Below, one piece after another: positions 12,301 to 22,564 of a stretch of DNA of 64,000 nt; positions within the stretch are counted from its first letter, which is position 1, and every line of letters begins with the position of its first letter. The stretch comes from Paraspadella gotoi (lineage: Eukaryota; Chaetognatha). The DNA lies in assembly GCA_051294375.1 (NCBI GenBank), contig CM119266.1, positions 9,122,538 through 9,186,537 on the forward strand, read 5' to 3'. A model generated the notes under the pieces. The model was not told where the DNA came from, made no database searches, and saw only the letters and a program-made list of their open reading frames with translations. A program made the translations under genes and the position numbers.

Positions 12301-12742
12301 TATGAATAAAGGTTAAATAAGAACATTTCAAATTTTATTAAACTTTTAACTTTTAATAAATTTCAATGAAGTTTTAAACTACCTTACCTGGTCAACAAGA
12401 TTTCCAAGTATCTTGACAGTTTTTTCGTTAGCATTTTCAACGGTTAGCAAACCAATGTAAGACTGGAGAAAGTCCGCAATAGACATATAATGTTCTTCAC
12501 CTTTTTTGACAGTCGCATACTACAAGAATTTTTAAAAAAATCTTCAAATCTCCTACATCATCACCACCATCTGCATAATCATCATCACCTTATTAAATAT
12601 TTCTTGAAGCAAGTGAGTTTCCGCTCGTTTGGTAAAATAGGATTCCTGAATAATAATAAACACAAAAAAATGTGGGAAAAATATTCTAACTAGACTGTTA
12701 ATATAATGATAAACCTACATGCTTTTCATTCGCGGACGCCAT
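3366..12742 (-). CDS. aralar1: Aralar/citrin mitochondrial aspartate-glutamate carrier (SLC25A12/13), 3' end missing
   Basis: Fifteen exons splice in perfect phase: 12742-12719, 12645-12589, 12519-12388, 12286-12160, 11967-11828, 11753-11607, 11392-11260, 11082-10989, 10876-10792, 10611-10530, 4372-4261, 4062-3954, 3885-3802, 3726-3586 and 3504-3366 (535 residues). The N-terminal EF-hand half includes [13 protein letters not shown] and the canonical loop [13 protein letters not shown], plus the family signature [18 protein letters not shown]. The carrier half has [19 protein letters not shown] and [17 protein letters not shown] (PxDxxK/R signatures). The family exchanges matrix aspartate for cytosolic glutamate in the inner mitochondrial membrane under Ca2+ control. 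The last exon ends on a GTGAGT donor, but the final transmembrane segment and C-terminal tail are not found down to position 1. Intron 10 is 6.2 kb and contains two other genes. The intron after 4261 is GC-AG. Confidence 0.95.
4430..5496. other. AT-rich intronic stretch of aralar
   Basis: This is part of the large aralar intron and is strongly AT-rich. Nothing coding is seen. The last ~100 bases (from about 5390) are more mixed in composition and probably hold the promoter or 5' UTR of the dynein light chain gene on the plus strand. Confidence 0.6.
5497..5896 (+). CDS. Tctex-type dynein light chain (DYNLT1/3 family)
   Basis: Two exons, 5497-5544 and 5603-5896, give a complete 113-residue protein, the normal length of the family. 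It starts [18 protein letters not shown] and contains [19 protein letters not shown] and [18 protein letters not shown], the conserved Tctex-1 fold core, and ends IVSVFGLQI. It acts as a cargo-adapter light chain of cytoplasmic (and in some lineages axonemal) dynein, binding the intermediate chain as a dimer. The gene lies inside the 6.2 kb aralar intron on the opposite strand, about 360 bp ahead of the HEAT-repeat gene. The start ATG is the first in the exon and is followed directly by the family N-terminus. Confidence 0.95.
6257..10396 (+). CDS. HEAT-repeat protein, HEATR4-like
   Basis: Fourteen exons join in phase: 6257-6435, 6508-6578, 6723-6778, 6853-6988, 7048-7279, 7345-7466, 7567-7730, 7888-7939, 7999-8148, 8214-8316 (approximate end), 8360-8480, 8858-9103, 9158-9415 and 9491-10396. 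The N-terminal half is low-complexity and charged, with a conserved-looking core ([26 protein letters not shown]). The C-terminal half, from about [15 protein letters not shown], is a solid array of HEAT repeats (for example [54 protein letters not shown]). The organisation matches HEATR4, a poorly studied animal protein. Assignment is from memory of the architecture, so another HEAT family member is possible. The whole gene is nested in an aralar intron; its stop is 134 bp from the next aralar exon on the other strand. Confidence 0.62.
8525..8760 (+). repeat. Dispersed repeat family R1, copy 2 (in HEATR4-like intron)
   Basis: This diverged copy of the repeat at 2930-3245, in opposite orientation, lies in the intron between exons ending 8480 and starting 8858 of the HEAT-repeat gene. 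Shared blocks run in the same order: GTCGTTAGGACTGTGG, TGTTCCCCCTCTGAGCCATT and GGCGGTGTGAATATACTGCC. Confidence 0.65.
10397..10529. other. Short convergent interval between HEATR4-like stop and aralar exon 10
   Basis: Only 133 bp separate the plus-strand stop codon from the minus-strand splice donor of aralar exon 10. The 3' UTR of the nested gene therefore probably overlaps the aralar exon as antisense sequence. Confidence 0.5.
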
Positions 12743-13726
12743 GTTTCTCGTAGTCCACTCCGTGAAATATATTTAACAAGTCGACGAATTCACTTCATTT
12801 TACATAGTAATAGAAACTTCAATTTCAGACGGTGTACCTATGTAAAATTAAACGTTTGGATAGAAACTATTTATGAAATTGGTACAACAAATAGAAAAAT
12901 TATTTATTCATTCAGTAAATAAGCCAATTATATTAAACTTATATTATCATAAGTCTTTAATATTTTTATTAGTTTTAATAAAATTAAATTAAAATAAAAT
13001 AAAATTTAATATTAAATTATTAATTTCTATAATTTCACTGTCGCGAAATTAGATACAAACGAAACGAACAGAATACGCAGAGCGAAGACATAATATATAG
13101 ATCGAAGTGAAATTAGATTAAGTTTAGCGACCGCTTAAAATTTAATTCAATAAAAATTGGCGCGCAATGACAGTTGGAATGCTCTAGCTATAAAAAAAAA
13201 AATACAAACGAAACTCTTCTAAACTGTTCATACCGGTATCGGGTATGGTTGGCAGACAGTGCGATTAAAAAACGAATAGCACTGCCTGGATAAACTTAAC
13301 GACAATTAGGTGAAAGTACCGCACATCACGTGAAGGACGCGTGCCTAATATCGATTCATCGCCGCCGGTTTTTAATCTCTCGTTGTCCCGCGCACGAAAT
13401 TTCCTCGAAATCTTCCAATAAACTTTCCAGAGTCACGCGAGGCGGAATTAAAATGTTCAGGGAAGCAATTTCCGATAGTCAAAGTCGAACGAATATTAAC
13501 GAGACTGATGACGAGAAACAGGGAAGCAGAATCGGCGGGTGAACTCGATGGCGACGCCGCTGACTGACGACGACCGCGAATCACGATGATCTTTTGTTTC
13601 CTCACAGCTGATCCTCTTTCCCGCGACCACGACGACCACGACCAAGACCACGACGGTGGCGACGACGACGGAATTCAGACTCAACTCTCGCGTCCCTTTT
13701 GTTTCATAAGAAGCGAACGGATAGAA
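12743..13726. promoter_or_regulatory. Head-to-head intergenic region between aralar and HAT1
   Basis: The minus-strand aralar ATG and the plus-strand HAT1 ATG are 984 bp apart and diverge. The left half is AT-rich and holds a partial copy of dispersed repeat R2 (12871-12924). The right half, from about 13300, is CpG-richer, as expected around transcription starts. No TATA element is convincing. A shared bidirectional promoter is an inference from spacing only. Confidence 0.4.
12871..12924 (-). repeat. Dispersed repeat R2, 3'-end fragment
   Basis: ATGAAATTGGTACAACAAAT followed by AAAATTATTTATTCATTCAGTAAATAAGC is the reverse complement of the conserved R2 end (TTATTTATTAAATGAATGGATAATTTTTATATTGGTTGTACCAATTTCAT). 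Confidence 0.7.
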
Positions 13727-16028
13727 ATGGCGGGTAAGTCGCCGATTTTCAGAAAAATATGTCAATTAAGTTATTTTTATTTAAGCAATTGATATAAATA
13801 CGATTTTAGTAGAATTTAAATTTTCAAAGGCTAAGTATTTTTTAGTTTTTTTCCTATTTCTCTATCTTCATGAAATAGAAAACGTTTTCCATGCTTTTAA
13901 CGTCCCTCAATAATATCTTCCGTTTCGTCAATTCAGAATACAACGACCTCGACTCTCGTCTCCTTCGAAAGGCCACCGAGGCCGGATTGGACGGGTTCAT
14001 CTGCGACGCCAACGACGCCCTCGAACTCAAGCTGGTCAGAGACTCCAAGGATGTGGACGACGAGGAGACCACGTTTAACCCGGAAATGTCGCATCAAGTC
14101 TACGGCGAGAACGAGAATATTTTTGGATACAAAGATCTCAAGATCAAAGTAAGCCGAATTACTAGCTAGAGTGACCTTATGGCTTCCCGTGGATTCACAT
14201 TTGAATATTCCATTCTAGTTATACTACAGCGCGGCCAAGCTGACCACCTATCTCAACGTCTCCTACTCCAAAAAAGTGAACCAAGCCGGAATAATACCGG
14301 ACGATGTTCGAGCTCCGCTCCTCGAAAGAATTCCTCCAGGATTTTTGGAAAATCTCGACGATTTTCGGAGTAGCCTGACGAATGAGGACACATTTAGGTC
14401 AATTTGTAATGGTCATATTTAATTCTGGAACATTTATTTTACTTGAATTCAAACGTTGTCATTATGATAGGCCCTTTGGAGATCAGCTGACCGCTTTTGC
14501 GCGAATATGGAAAGATGAAGAGCACAAGTTTGAAATTTTCAAGGTACTTCATTATCACTATTATCACAATATCAGTATTATATTAGTTGTTAACTTAGAT
14601 TTACTTCTTGTAAAGTCCTGTCGACCCATCAACTTAATAGTTCGATATACTGATCTGAGTAGTAATTATCTTAGTTTAACTTAAGTATAATTAAATATGG
14701 TACATGATTCTCGCAATATATATCCACTAGGTGGAGTCTGTGGATTCTTTGCCGAACCCCGACTCCTTCCTCCAATTCCACGAGCGTCTCCAAACTTTTC
14801 TCCTCTGGTTCGTCGACGCGGCGTCCTTCATTGACGTCGACGACCCCAAGTGGACGTTTTATTTTTTGTGAGTCTCAAGTTTCCCTCGAAAGTTTCCGCC
14901 TGAAACTAGTGAACCTACCCTCCTTACCTTGGCCTGCATCCCTTCCCCCCCAGGTACGAGAAGTGCGAAGTAGAAGGCAAGCAGACCCGCTGCGTGGTCG
15001 GCTACGCAACCGTCTATCGCTACTACGCTCATCCCTTTAAACTGCGCCCGCGCATCAGCCAGTTCCTCATTCTCCCGCCGTGGCAGCGCCGCGGCCTGGG
15101 CGCCCGCCTCCTGAGGGCCATCAACTCGCATCTGCGACGAGACCCGGAAGTCCTCGACATCGTGGTCGAGGATCCTTCGGACGCTTTCGTTCTTCTTCGC
15201 GACTACGTCGATTCCTGCACTTGTCGCGAGTTGGACGCTTTTTCTAAAGATTCTCTTTTAGCGAACGTCAAGTTGACGGAGGAGATGGAACGAGAGGCCA
15301 GGACCCGGTTTAAGATTAATCGTCGCCAGGTGGGGCATTTGGTCAATTTCAATAAATAATTGAATATAATAATAAAAAATAATTAATATAGACAAAACGA
15401 ATGAATATTGAATAAAAATGTTTGACGAAAACATTGTCTTTTGATCTAACATTTGTATTTATCTGATAAGAGTGTCGGAGGCCTTAGATCACCATAGGCA
15501 TAGCCTGTCCGAAATCTGGAGTAAGAGCTTATTTATTAAATGGAGAATTTTGATATCGGTGGTACCAATTTCATAGGCGATCCGCGTCTTCGAAATTTTA
15601 CGTCTTTCTGTCATCAACCAATTCGACAAGATCCAAATGAAGGAATTTCGTTTGGGTGTCAAACAAAGATTGAATCAGCCCTATGCGGTAAGACTCTCGA
15701 GCGTTGATTGTATAATGTAAAATATAAATGGTTTAATGTGGACCAAAAAAACATTTTTTGGGGACAGGCTGAAAAACGAAAGTTGGAAAAATGTGAGAAA
15801 CTTCTAAAGCCCAACGAGTGGCAGGCGCTTGTGAGACAAATGAAAATGAATCCGACGGTAAGTTATATATGTAAAATTAAAAAAAAAAAAGATTATTATT
15901 TACCTGGAAAACGCTTGTAATTATTTTTTATTCCTTATTTATAGGAGCAAAAAGAATATTTGGACAACCTTTACAAAGAGTTAATCCAAGACTACCGCAA
16001 GACTGTTAAAAAACTCGAAGACCTGTAA
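13727..16028 (+). CDS. HAT1: Histone acetyltransferase type B catalytic subunit HAT1
   Basis: Nine exons in phase: 13727-13733, 13937-14148, 14219-14397, 14471-14543, 14731-14867, 14954-15329, 15577-15687, 15768-15857 and 15945-16028. They encode 422 residues, against about 420 in vertebrates. The first coding exon is only 7 nt (ATGGCGG), giving MAEYNDLDSR. Recognisable are HERLQTFLLWFVDAASFIDV, the acetyl-CoA-binding motif A LPPWQRRGLGARLL, the catalytic region LDIVVEDPSDAFVLLRDYV with the conserved acidic residue, and the C-terminal helical part ending YRKTVKKLEDL. The enzyme acetylates newly made histone H4 at K5 and K12 before chromatin assembly, with an RbAp46/48 partner. The intron 15330-15576 has a GTGGGG donor, and its acceptor coincides with the end of a dispersed repeat. 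The gene is complete. Confidence 0.97.
15455..15576 (+). repeat. Dispersed repeat R2, copy whose end forms the HAT1 intron acceptor
   Basis: The sequence AAGAGTGTCGGAGGCCTTAG, the TAGCCTGTCCGAAATCTGGAG block, CTTATTTATTAAATGGAGAAT and GGTACCAATTTCATAG match the R2 family in order. The terminal TTTCATAG is immediately followed by the exon beginning at 15577 (GCG ATC CGC, residues AIRVFEILRL), so the repeat end is the 3' splice site. Confidence 0.75.
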
Positions 16029-17020
16029 ATATTGGAATGTTACGGTATTTTTCTCACTACTGTTACCGTTTCTTTTATTAATAAACCTAAAAACATACGA
16101 ATTGATTTATTTGGAGAGACCTATTCAGTTGTTTTTATCAATATTAGAATAAGAATAGATAAATTAGATATAATATTTTTAGATATTGCTTGATATGAAT
16201 TAAGAATATATTTAATGCACACAAAATCACAAATGCTTCTCATTTTGCACGTGACCCGATGGGTAAACAGACAAGCGGGACTTCGTCCTCACAGAGCATT
16301 GCGGAAGTTAAAACTCGTCATGATGACGTCATGATTCGAGAAAACTTGCGGGTCTCCTTTGTTTGCTTGTGAAAAATGGAAGAATTCTCTTAGTGTGTGG
16401 TTCTGATACGCGAGTTATTCCCGTCTATGGTCATTGGTCAATTGCTCATGTCCTTGCCCCGTTTATCAGGCCCTCTTATCAAACATGCGAAATTTGCTAA
16501 TAGAAAATGATAGGTTTTATTACCCCTCATGCTTTTCCTTTGTTTCAATGTATCTGATCCTAGACTAATTTCCCAGCAAAGGTTTAGCGTGGCAACCTCC
16601 CCCTCCAACCCTCGATGCAAAGAAAAAAAAAAGCCCCGATTTCAAGCAGAAGTTTTTCGAAATCTTTTTTAAGGTTTCTCCCTTCAAATTTCAATCTTCG
16701 CTCTCCTTATTTGAAGAGGAACAAATTTTCGTAGGAAGAAAGATTCTAAACAAAAAAAAGATAAAAAAACAGGTTTGAAAAACTAGCTCTGCCTTTCTCC
16801 GTTCCCGCTTTTCTCCCTCCTATATCTCTCATTTAAACCGGATAGAAACAGTGACCAAGCAACAAAGAATTTACAAGATAAAAGAAAAGCAAATAAAGAG
16901 TTGCGAAAAGGTGTGAATAAATATATATATTGATCCCTACGATTATCCCCCCCCAAAAAAAAAACAAATTACGCACAAATTAAAGAAAAACAACTTTCGT
17001 CGCTGCGTTAAACAAAAAAA
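16029..17020. other. Intergenic region upstream of innexin, with a CRE palindrome
   Basis: No gene is seen. HAT1 polyadenylation-like AATAAA occurs at about 16079. A perfect CRE (TGACGTCA) sits at 16324-16331 inside the longer palindrome ATGACGTCAT. The last 200 bp are A-rich and probably the innexin leader. Confidence 0.55.
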
Positions 17021-18885
17021 ATGACCAACTTAATTTCAAGTTTTTCCGATCTCCTCGGCACATTTTCCGAACATCGCTATCTTGACGATGGAATCGACAG
17101 AGCGAATCGCATCTATGCTCCCGTGCTCTTGATGGTCAGCGCATCTCTTCTTGGTCTCATTCAGTTTTTCGGCGATCCAATTGAAGTATGTTACCAATAA
17201 AGCTTTGAATAATGGATGTGATTTTTAATTCGTGTCAATAATGCTCTTTATAACGAAATCAGTGCACCAAGACTGACCAAGACGCCTCGGCCGACATGGA
17301 CTACGTAAAGACGTACTGTTGGGCGCACGGGACTTACGATATCGAGACCGACCGCCGCCTGTCTTACTACCAGTGGGTCCCGGTGGTCCTGGCGATCCAG
17401 GCCTTCTTCTTTCAAGTTCCCTTCCTCTTCTGGGCCCAGAGATCCCGGGCCAGCGGCCTCAATTTGCCCACTTTGATGAAAGGCGCCTTCGCTTTGACCG
17501 AAGTACAAAAGGACAAAAAAACCCGGGAGGAAACCGTGGCCGAAATCGCCAATCTCATGCATTCTTACTTTCGTCGGAATCTCGTCGCTTCTCCGTCTGT
17601 TCGACGTCGAACCCTCAGCAACTTGACCATGTCTTACTTCTTATCAAAAATCCTGTACCTGCTAAACATCGCGATGCAAATGTTTTTTCTCAATCAGTTT
17701 CTCGACGACCTATTCTTGGAAAACTTTAATTCGGTCGTGAAACGAAACCTACTGCGATCGGACGGAGCTCCGTCAAAGCTCTTCCCTCTACTGGCTCGCT
17801 GCAAATTTTACAATAACTTTGACGATCTCAAAGAGACGGGCGGTGGACCCAAGGCGCACCTCTGCACACTGCCCCTCAACCTGTACAATGACAGACTCTT
17901 CGCCTACATCTGCCTCTTGTTACTGCTCATGATGGTGGGGATGGTCTTCAGCATCGGCGAGTGGGCCGTCAAACTTCTCGTACCTTCTAGCAAGGATATA
18001 ATCGTGAAAAAAGTCTTGCAGGAAAATCGCTTGTTGATAAGTCACCCGAGCGACGTTGAAAGGTAGACCGAAAGATTTTTTTTATTCTTTGTTTTTAAAT
18101 TTCTTAATCGCTCACCTGTGAAGTTCTCTCGATATTACGTTCACTTTAAACTGAAAGATAAGGAATCACGACATTATTATGAAATTACTTCGCAGTTAAC
18201 GTGAAAGTATTCTAGTCTTAACGATTAAAACATATAAAAACATATTAAAACATATTAAAACATTTGAAATATTATGCCACTTCATTGATAGGGAAGCCAG
18301 GTACTCTCGGAGTGAATAAACGAGACTGCCTGTGACTGTGAGAGAGTCTTGATTGAAAGCTTGCAGGGACCTGTTATGTCATTATCTTGTAAGAGTGATG
18401 GAGGCCTTAAATCACCAAAGTTTGTCCAAAGTCAGAGTCAAGATAGCTTATTTATTAAATGAATGAAGAATTTTTATATTGGTTTTAACAAGAAATCATG
18501 AAAAAATAAATAGAATTATAAATATTATTATTAGATATTTTAAAATCTAAAAAACTATAGATTTTTTGAATTTTTGAAATTTTCATAATATTAAGATATT
18601 AAGCATTTTGACAGGTTCGTCAACGTATACCTTCGCACGGATGGCGTGCTCGTCCTAAAACTCGTGCGTCTCAACATGGGCGTCCATGTCTCGCGCGAGA
18701 TAGTCACTGCGCTCTTCCCTCTTTTCGCCGGAAACGAGAGCCACGCCTCCAATCATGATGGCGCCTCGAGCCCGAGCGTCGCCTCTAGTCCCCGTGGACC
18801 ATCAAGTCCGCGTTCCTTTGACTTGAGCGAGGACACGAGACCCTTGAGAGAAAAATCGCCACTCCGCGAAGAATCTCCTGTATGA
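17021..18885 (+). CDS. Innexin (gap-junction channel protein)
   Basis: Three exons, 17021-17185, 17263-18062 and 18615-18885, encode 411 residues. The family signature YYQWVP is present as YYQWVPVVLAIQAFFFQVPF at the start of TM2. Extracellular loop 1 has two cysteines with the usual spacing (IECTK...KTYCWAHGTY), and loop 2 has two more (ARCKFYNN...HLCTLPLNLYNDRLF). Four membrane segments are visible: VLLMVSASLLGLIQF, the segment after YYQWVP, LNIAMQMFFLNQFL and LFAYICLLLLLMMVGMVFSI. The cytoplasmic tail is serine/proline-rich (SSPSVASSPRGPSSPRSF). Six subunits (eight in some members) form hemichannels in the plasma membrane linking neighbouring cells. The second intron carries a nearly complete R2 repeat. 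The paralogue class cannot be decided here. Confidence 0.97.
18263..18500 (+). repeat. Dispersed repeat R2, near full-length copy in innexin intron 2
   Basis: This copy contains the ordered R2 landmarks: CATTGATAGGGAAGCCAGGT, AGAGAGTCTTGATTGAAAGC, TTGCAGGGACCTG, TTATCTTGTAAGAGTGATGG, AGGCCTTAAATCACCAAAG, CAAGATAGCTTATTTATTAA and TTTTTATATTGGTT. The extreme end is diverged. The intron acceptor lies 114 bp further on, so this copy is not at the splice site. Confidence 0.8.
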
Positions 18886-19706
18886 AGTTTTAACTTCGTA
18901 ATACTTTACATTTTTGATACATTACATTATTTTTTCATTTCATTAACTTTGCCCGACATACTTCTTATCTCGGTTGATCAATCTGTCAATTAGTCAAAAT
19001 ATACTTTCTAAAAGTTGCAAACAAAATTAATTTTCGATTAGCTAAATATTTTCGAGCCAATTTTTAATACCTAAATGCGAAATGTGCAAAATTAACAGTT
19101 TGCGTCATACATATTTACGTATTCAATGATAAAATCATAAAATATTTTCAAAAAAGTTAACTTCCTCAGATGTTTTCAATCATTATTTTCTTTTTTTTAA
19201 CCGGAGATCCGTTAACATTTTTATTTTTAAATTTTAGAAATCGAGCCAAGTGAAAAAGGAATTCGTATTTATGTGCTGCTCCAACCACTCGGCGAAAGTC
19301 AGAAAGGAAAACGGAAAACGATCTCCAGGAAATCCGAAGGGCTTCACATGTGTTTCAGATGGGGACAGGGTGCTCGGTGAGAAGGGGGCGTTATAATTAG
19401 GGTGGATGACGTAAATAAAATCTCCAAGGGCCTCGTTACCATCGGAAGGATAAAAGTACAAAGTGAGATCGTAGAGATTGACGGGGTTGAGCGACGGGAT
19501 CCGAGAGCTGGGGTGGCTGGGAGGGGAATATTTGAATGCTGAGAATCTTTCTCCTCTTCGATTCGTATTTTTCCCCTCTCTTAGTATCTTCTACAGATGT
19601 ACTTCCCGAGCGGGGATGTAGACGAGTGGGGCTTTCTAAAGTATATGGCGGCCGTGATACATCTGCGGATGTTGCTGTTGAGAGGAGGCAGAATAGACGA
19701 GACCAG

Positions 19707-19764
19707 AGAGAGAGAGAGAGATAGAGAGAAAGAGAGAGAAATAGAGAGAGAGAGAGAAAGAGAA
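19707..19764. repeat. (GA)n-rich microsatellite
   Basis: Imperfect GAGAGAGA runs with occasional T and A interruptions between the innexin and PCBP-like genes. Confidence 0.7.
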
Positions 19765-20203
19765 AAGAAGTCGAGTTTAACTTCTCTCATCTCATCATTT
19801 TTTTTCTTGAGATCAAAATTCTCTCTTTCATCGAAGATTTACAACCTGACGATGTTTTCTACATCATCTTTTCTTTTTTTCTTTGGATGGGCGGTGTTAT
19901 TTCTGCACGTATCGGGAACATCTATGATTTTTTGCAATCGATAAATTTCTTCAACGTTTTCTCGAATCGCGAGAAATCGGAGAGTCAAGGAAAAAAGATT
20001 ACAAAAAAAAAATAAATAAGAAAGTATGTAACTTCTGTTTCTGTAAAAATACGTAATCAAAAAAAATTAATTTAAAAATATTTATAATTTAGCGACTGTA
20101 AACCAGAATATTAGTATTAACATGAATCAAGTATTTTCAAATAAAGTTTTCTATCGCTTTCTTTGATTCCTCAAGTCGAAAACGATGGAAAAAAATATAT
20201 AGG

Positions 20204-20262
20204 TAGCTTATTATTAAATTAATGGATAATTTTTATATTGGTTGTACCAATTTCATATATAT
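20204..20262 (+). repeat. Dispersed repeat R2, 3'-end fragment
   Basis: TAGCTTATTATTAAATTAATGGATAATTTTTATATTGGTTGTACCAATTTCATATA matches the conserved terminal 55 bases of R2 almost perfectly. Confidence 0.8.
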
Positions 20263-20978
20263 ATATACAAAAGCAAACGTCGCTTCTTGTTCCATCTCCT
20301 TCCAGCGACGGGTCCTTCAAAAAATTTTCCCTTTCGCCATCGATAGCCACAATTCCGCAGTCACGTTCCGTCAAAACTCGAAACACTAAAAAAAATGTCC
20401 GGGTTTTTCCTCCGCTGAAAAAAAAAAGGAAAAAAGAAGGAAGGAAGAGGAGCCGAAGGAAGGGAGGGAGTGAGAGTGGCAAAGGGAAGGCTGGGGGTGT
20501 AAAGGGGGGCGCGTGATTCCGTGAAGGTCTTGAGCACGCGAGGCACCGCCGCATCACGACTTGCAAGAAAAAGGCAAAAAAGACATTTTTCATCCCCCGT
20601 CGAACAACTCCTCCTCTTCCTCCTCTGACCGGAGATCATCCTCCTCCTCCTCCTCTTCCCCCGCGATCCTTTTTCCTCCTTCACGTGATTGTGAAAACGG
20701 TTTTTCTCCGGGCGTTCGTCCCCTCGATCCTGGGTTTCTCAACTTTTTTGGTTTTTTGCTAAATCGACGCCCGCGATGCTTAATTATTTTTTCTCAGTTT
20801 AAAAGGATGAAACTCGGGTTGTGAAAGTCGCGCATCGTGAATTTTTTTTCTTTCTGGTTTCAACCGTGTCCTTTCCCAAAAATCGCCGCATTTTAGTTTT
20901 TTCTTTTTTTTTCTTTTTACATCCGATTAACGGGTCGCCTTTGGCCGTGAATCGGGTGGGATTCCAGTCTAAATGTCA

Positions 20979-21084
<106 letters not shown>

Positions 21085-21144
21085 GCCAGTTCACGAGATT
21101 GATTTTTTACGATGAAAACAAAATTGTGAGCTCTCCCAAGTGGA

Positions 21145-22488
21145 ATGCTTAAGATCTTCGCAATGGCGAACGCCCCGAATTCAACAAACGAACAACAACA
21201 ACAACAATGTTCTACCCTGACGATCCGCTTGATCATGCAAGGGAAGGAAGTCGGCAGCATCATCGGAAAGGTTTGTCATACTATTTTTTAACATTACACA
21301 TTTTAGTCCCGCATCTAATTTTTTTCTCTAAATGAAAACAGAATATTATTTCTTGAAGCTTTTTTATCTTTTTACTGTTCTATGAAAAATTGTCTAAAAT
21401 ATTTCACTTAAGTATTACGTTTAATTATTTTTTGATTTATTTAATATTTAATAATGTAATGGGGAGAGGGATATAAGTGTTATCTTCCGGAAAGAGAGGG
21501 AGCATCTAGACAACACAAGGTTAAAAGTAACTTTCTGCCATATTTTTCTAATAAGATATTTACCATCACTCTTATTAGGAAGTCACTTTACGAAAAAATC
21601 AAAATATCTAAAAGCCTAAACAGAAAGGGGGATGTTATTGTGTTCAATTTTGATATTAGATGAACTTGTAAATATGGCATGTCGAAAATGATACGTTTCT
21701 GATACAAGAATCGTCCTCGCGAATCATGTACACAATGTGTACTACACATCTTAAAATACTAGTATAGCAAAATGCAAATGAGATTTCGATTCCCCGAATT
21801 TTCAAGAACGCCCGTGGCAACCGTTCGGTACCGAACACGCCCAAATCTCTTCTTTGTTTGTTACTCTTTGATTTATTAGCTAATTGCTCAGCTTAAATTT
21901 ATTGACTCTTAAATTCATACGTTCTAACTTCTATACGATATCTGTGATTCATTTAATTCATTCTTTCAATTTTTTCTCTTCTATTTTACCGATATTTGAG
22001 TCACCGCACCTCTTTTATTTTCAGAAAGGCGAAAACATCAAAAAGTTTCGCGAAGAGTCCGGAGCGAAGATCAACATCTCCGACGGATCTTGTCCAGGTT
22101 CGCCGCCCCAAAGTCGCTCGTCGATTTCGATTAACGATTATGGGCTCGAGTATCGTGTCGGTTCTGCTCTCATTCTCTGCCACACGCGCGCCCGAGGCAG
22201 TCATGCGATAAACTTTTGAATTGAATATAATTAAAATTTAAATTCTCTCCTTTCAAACTGTAGCCCTTATTTAAAGTTTAAACCAGTGGCGGTGTCCCGT
22301 TTCTAATTTTATTTGTTTTTTTTTCTTTTTCCAGAACGTATTGTCACTTTGATGGGTACGAGTGAAGCAGTGCAAACGGCTTTCGAAATGATGTGCAAGA
22401 AGCTGGAAGAGGTAGGTTTTACAAAGAAAGACAGAAAGATAGACAGAAAGCATTAAAAAAATTGTAAATAAAAAGAAAGAAAGAATGA

Positions 22489-22564
<76 letters not shown>

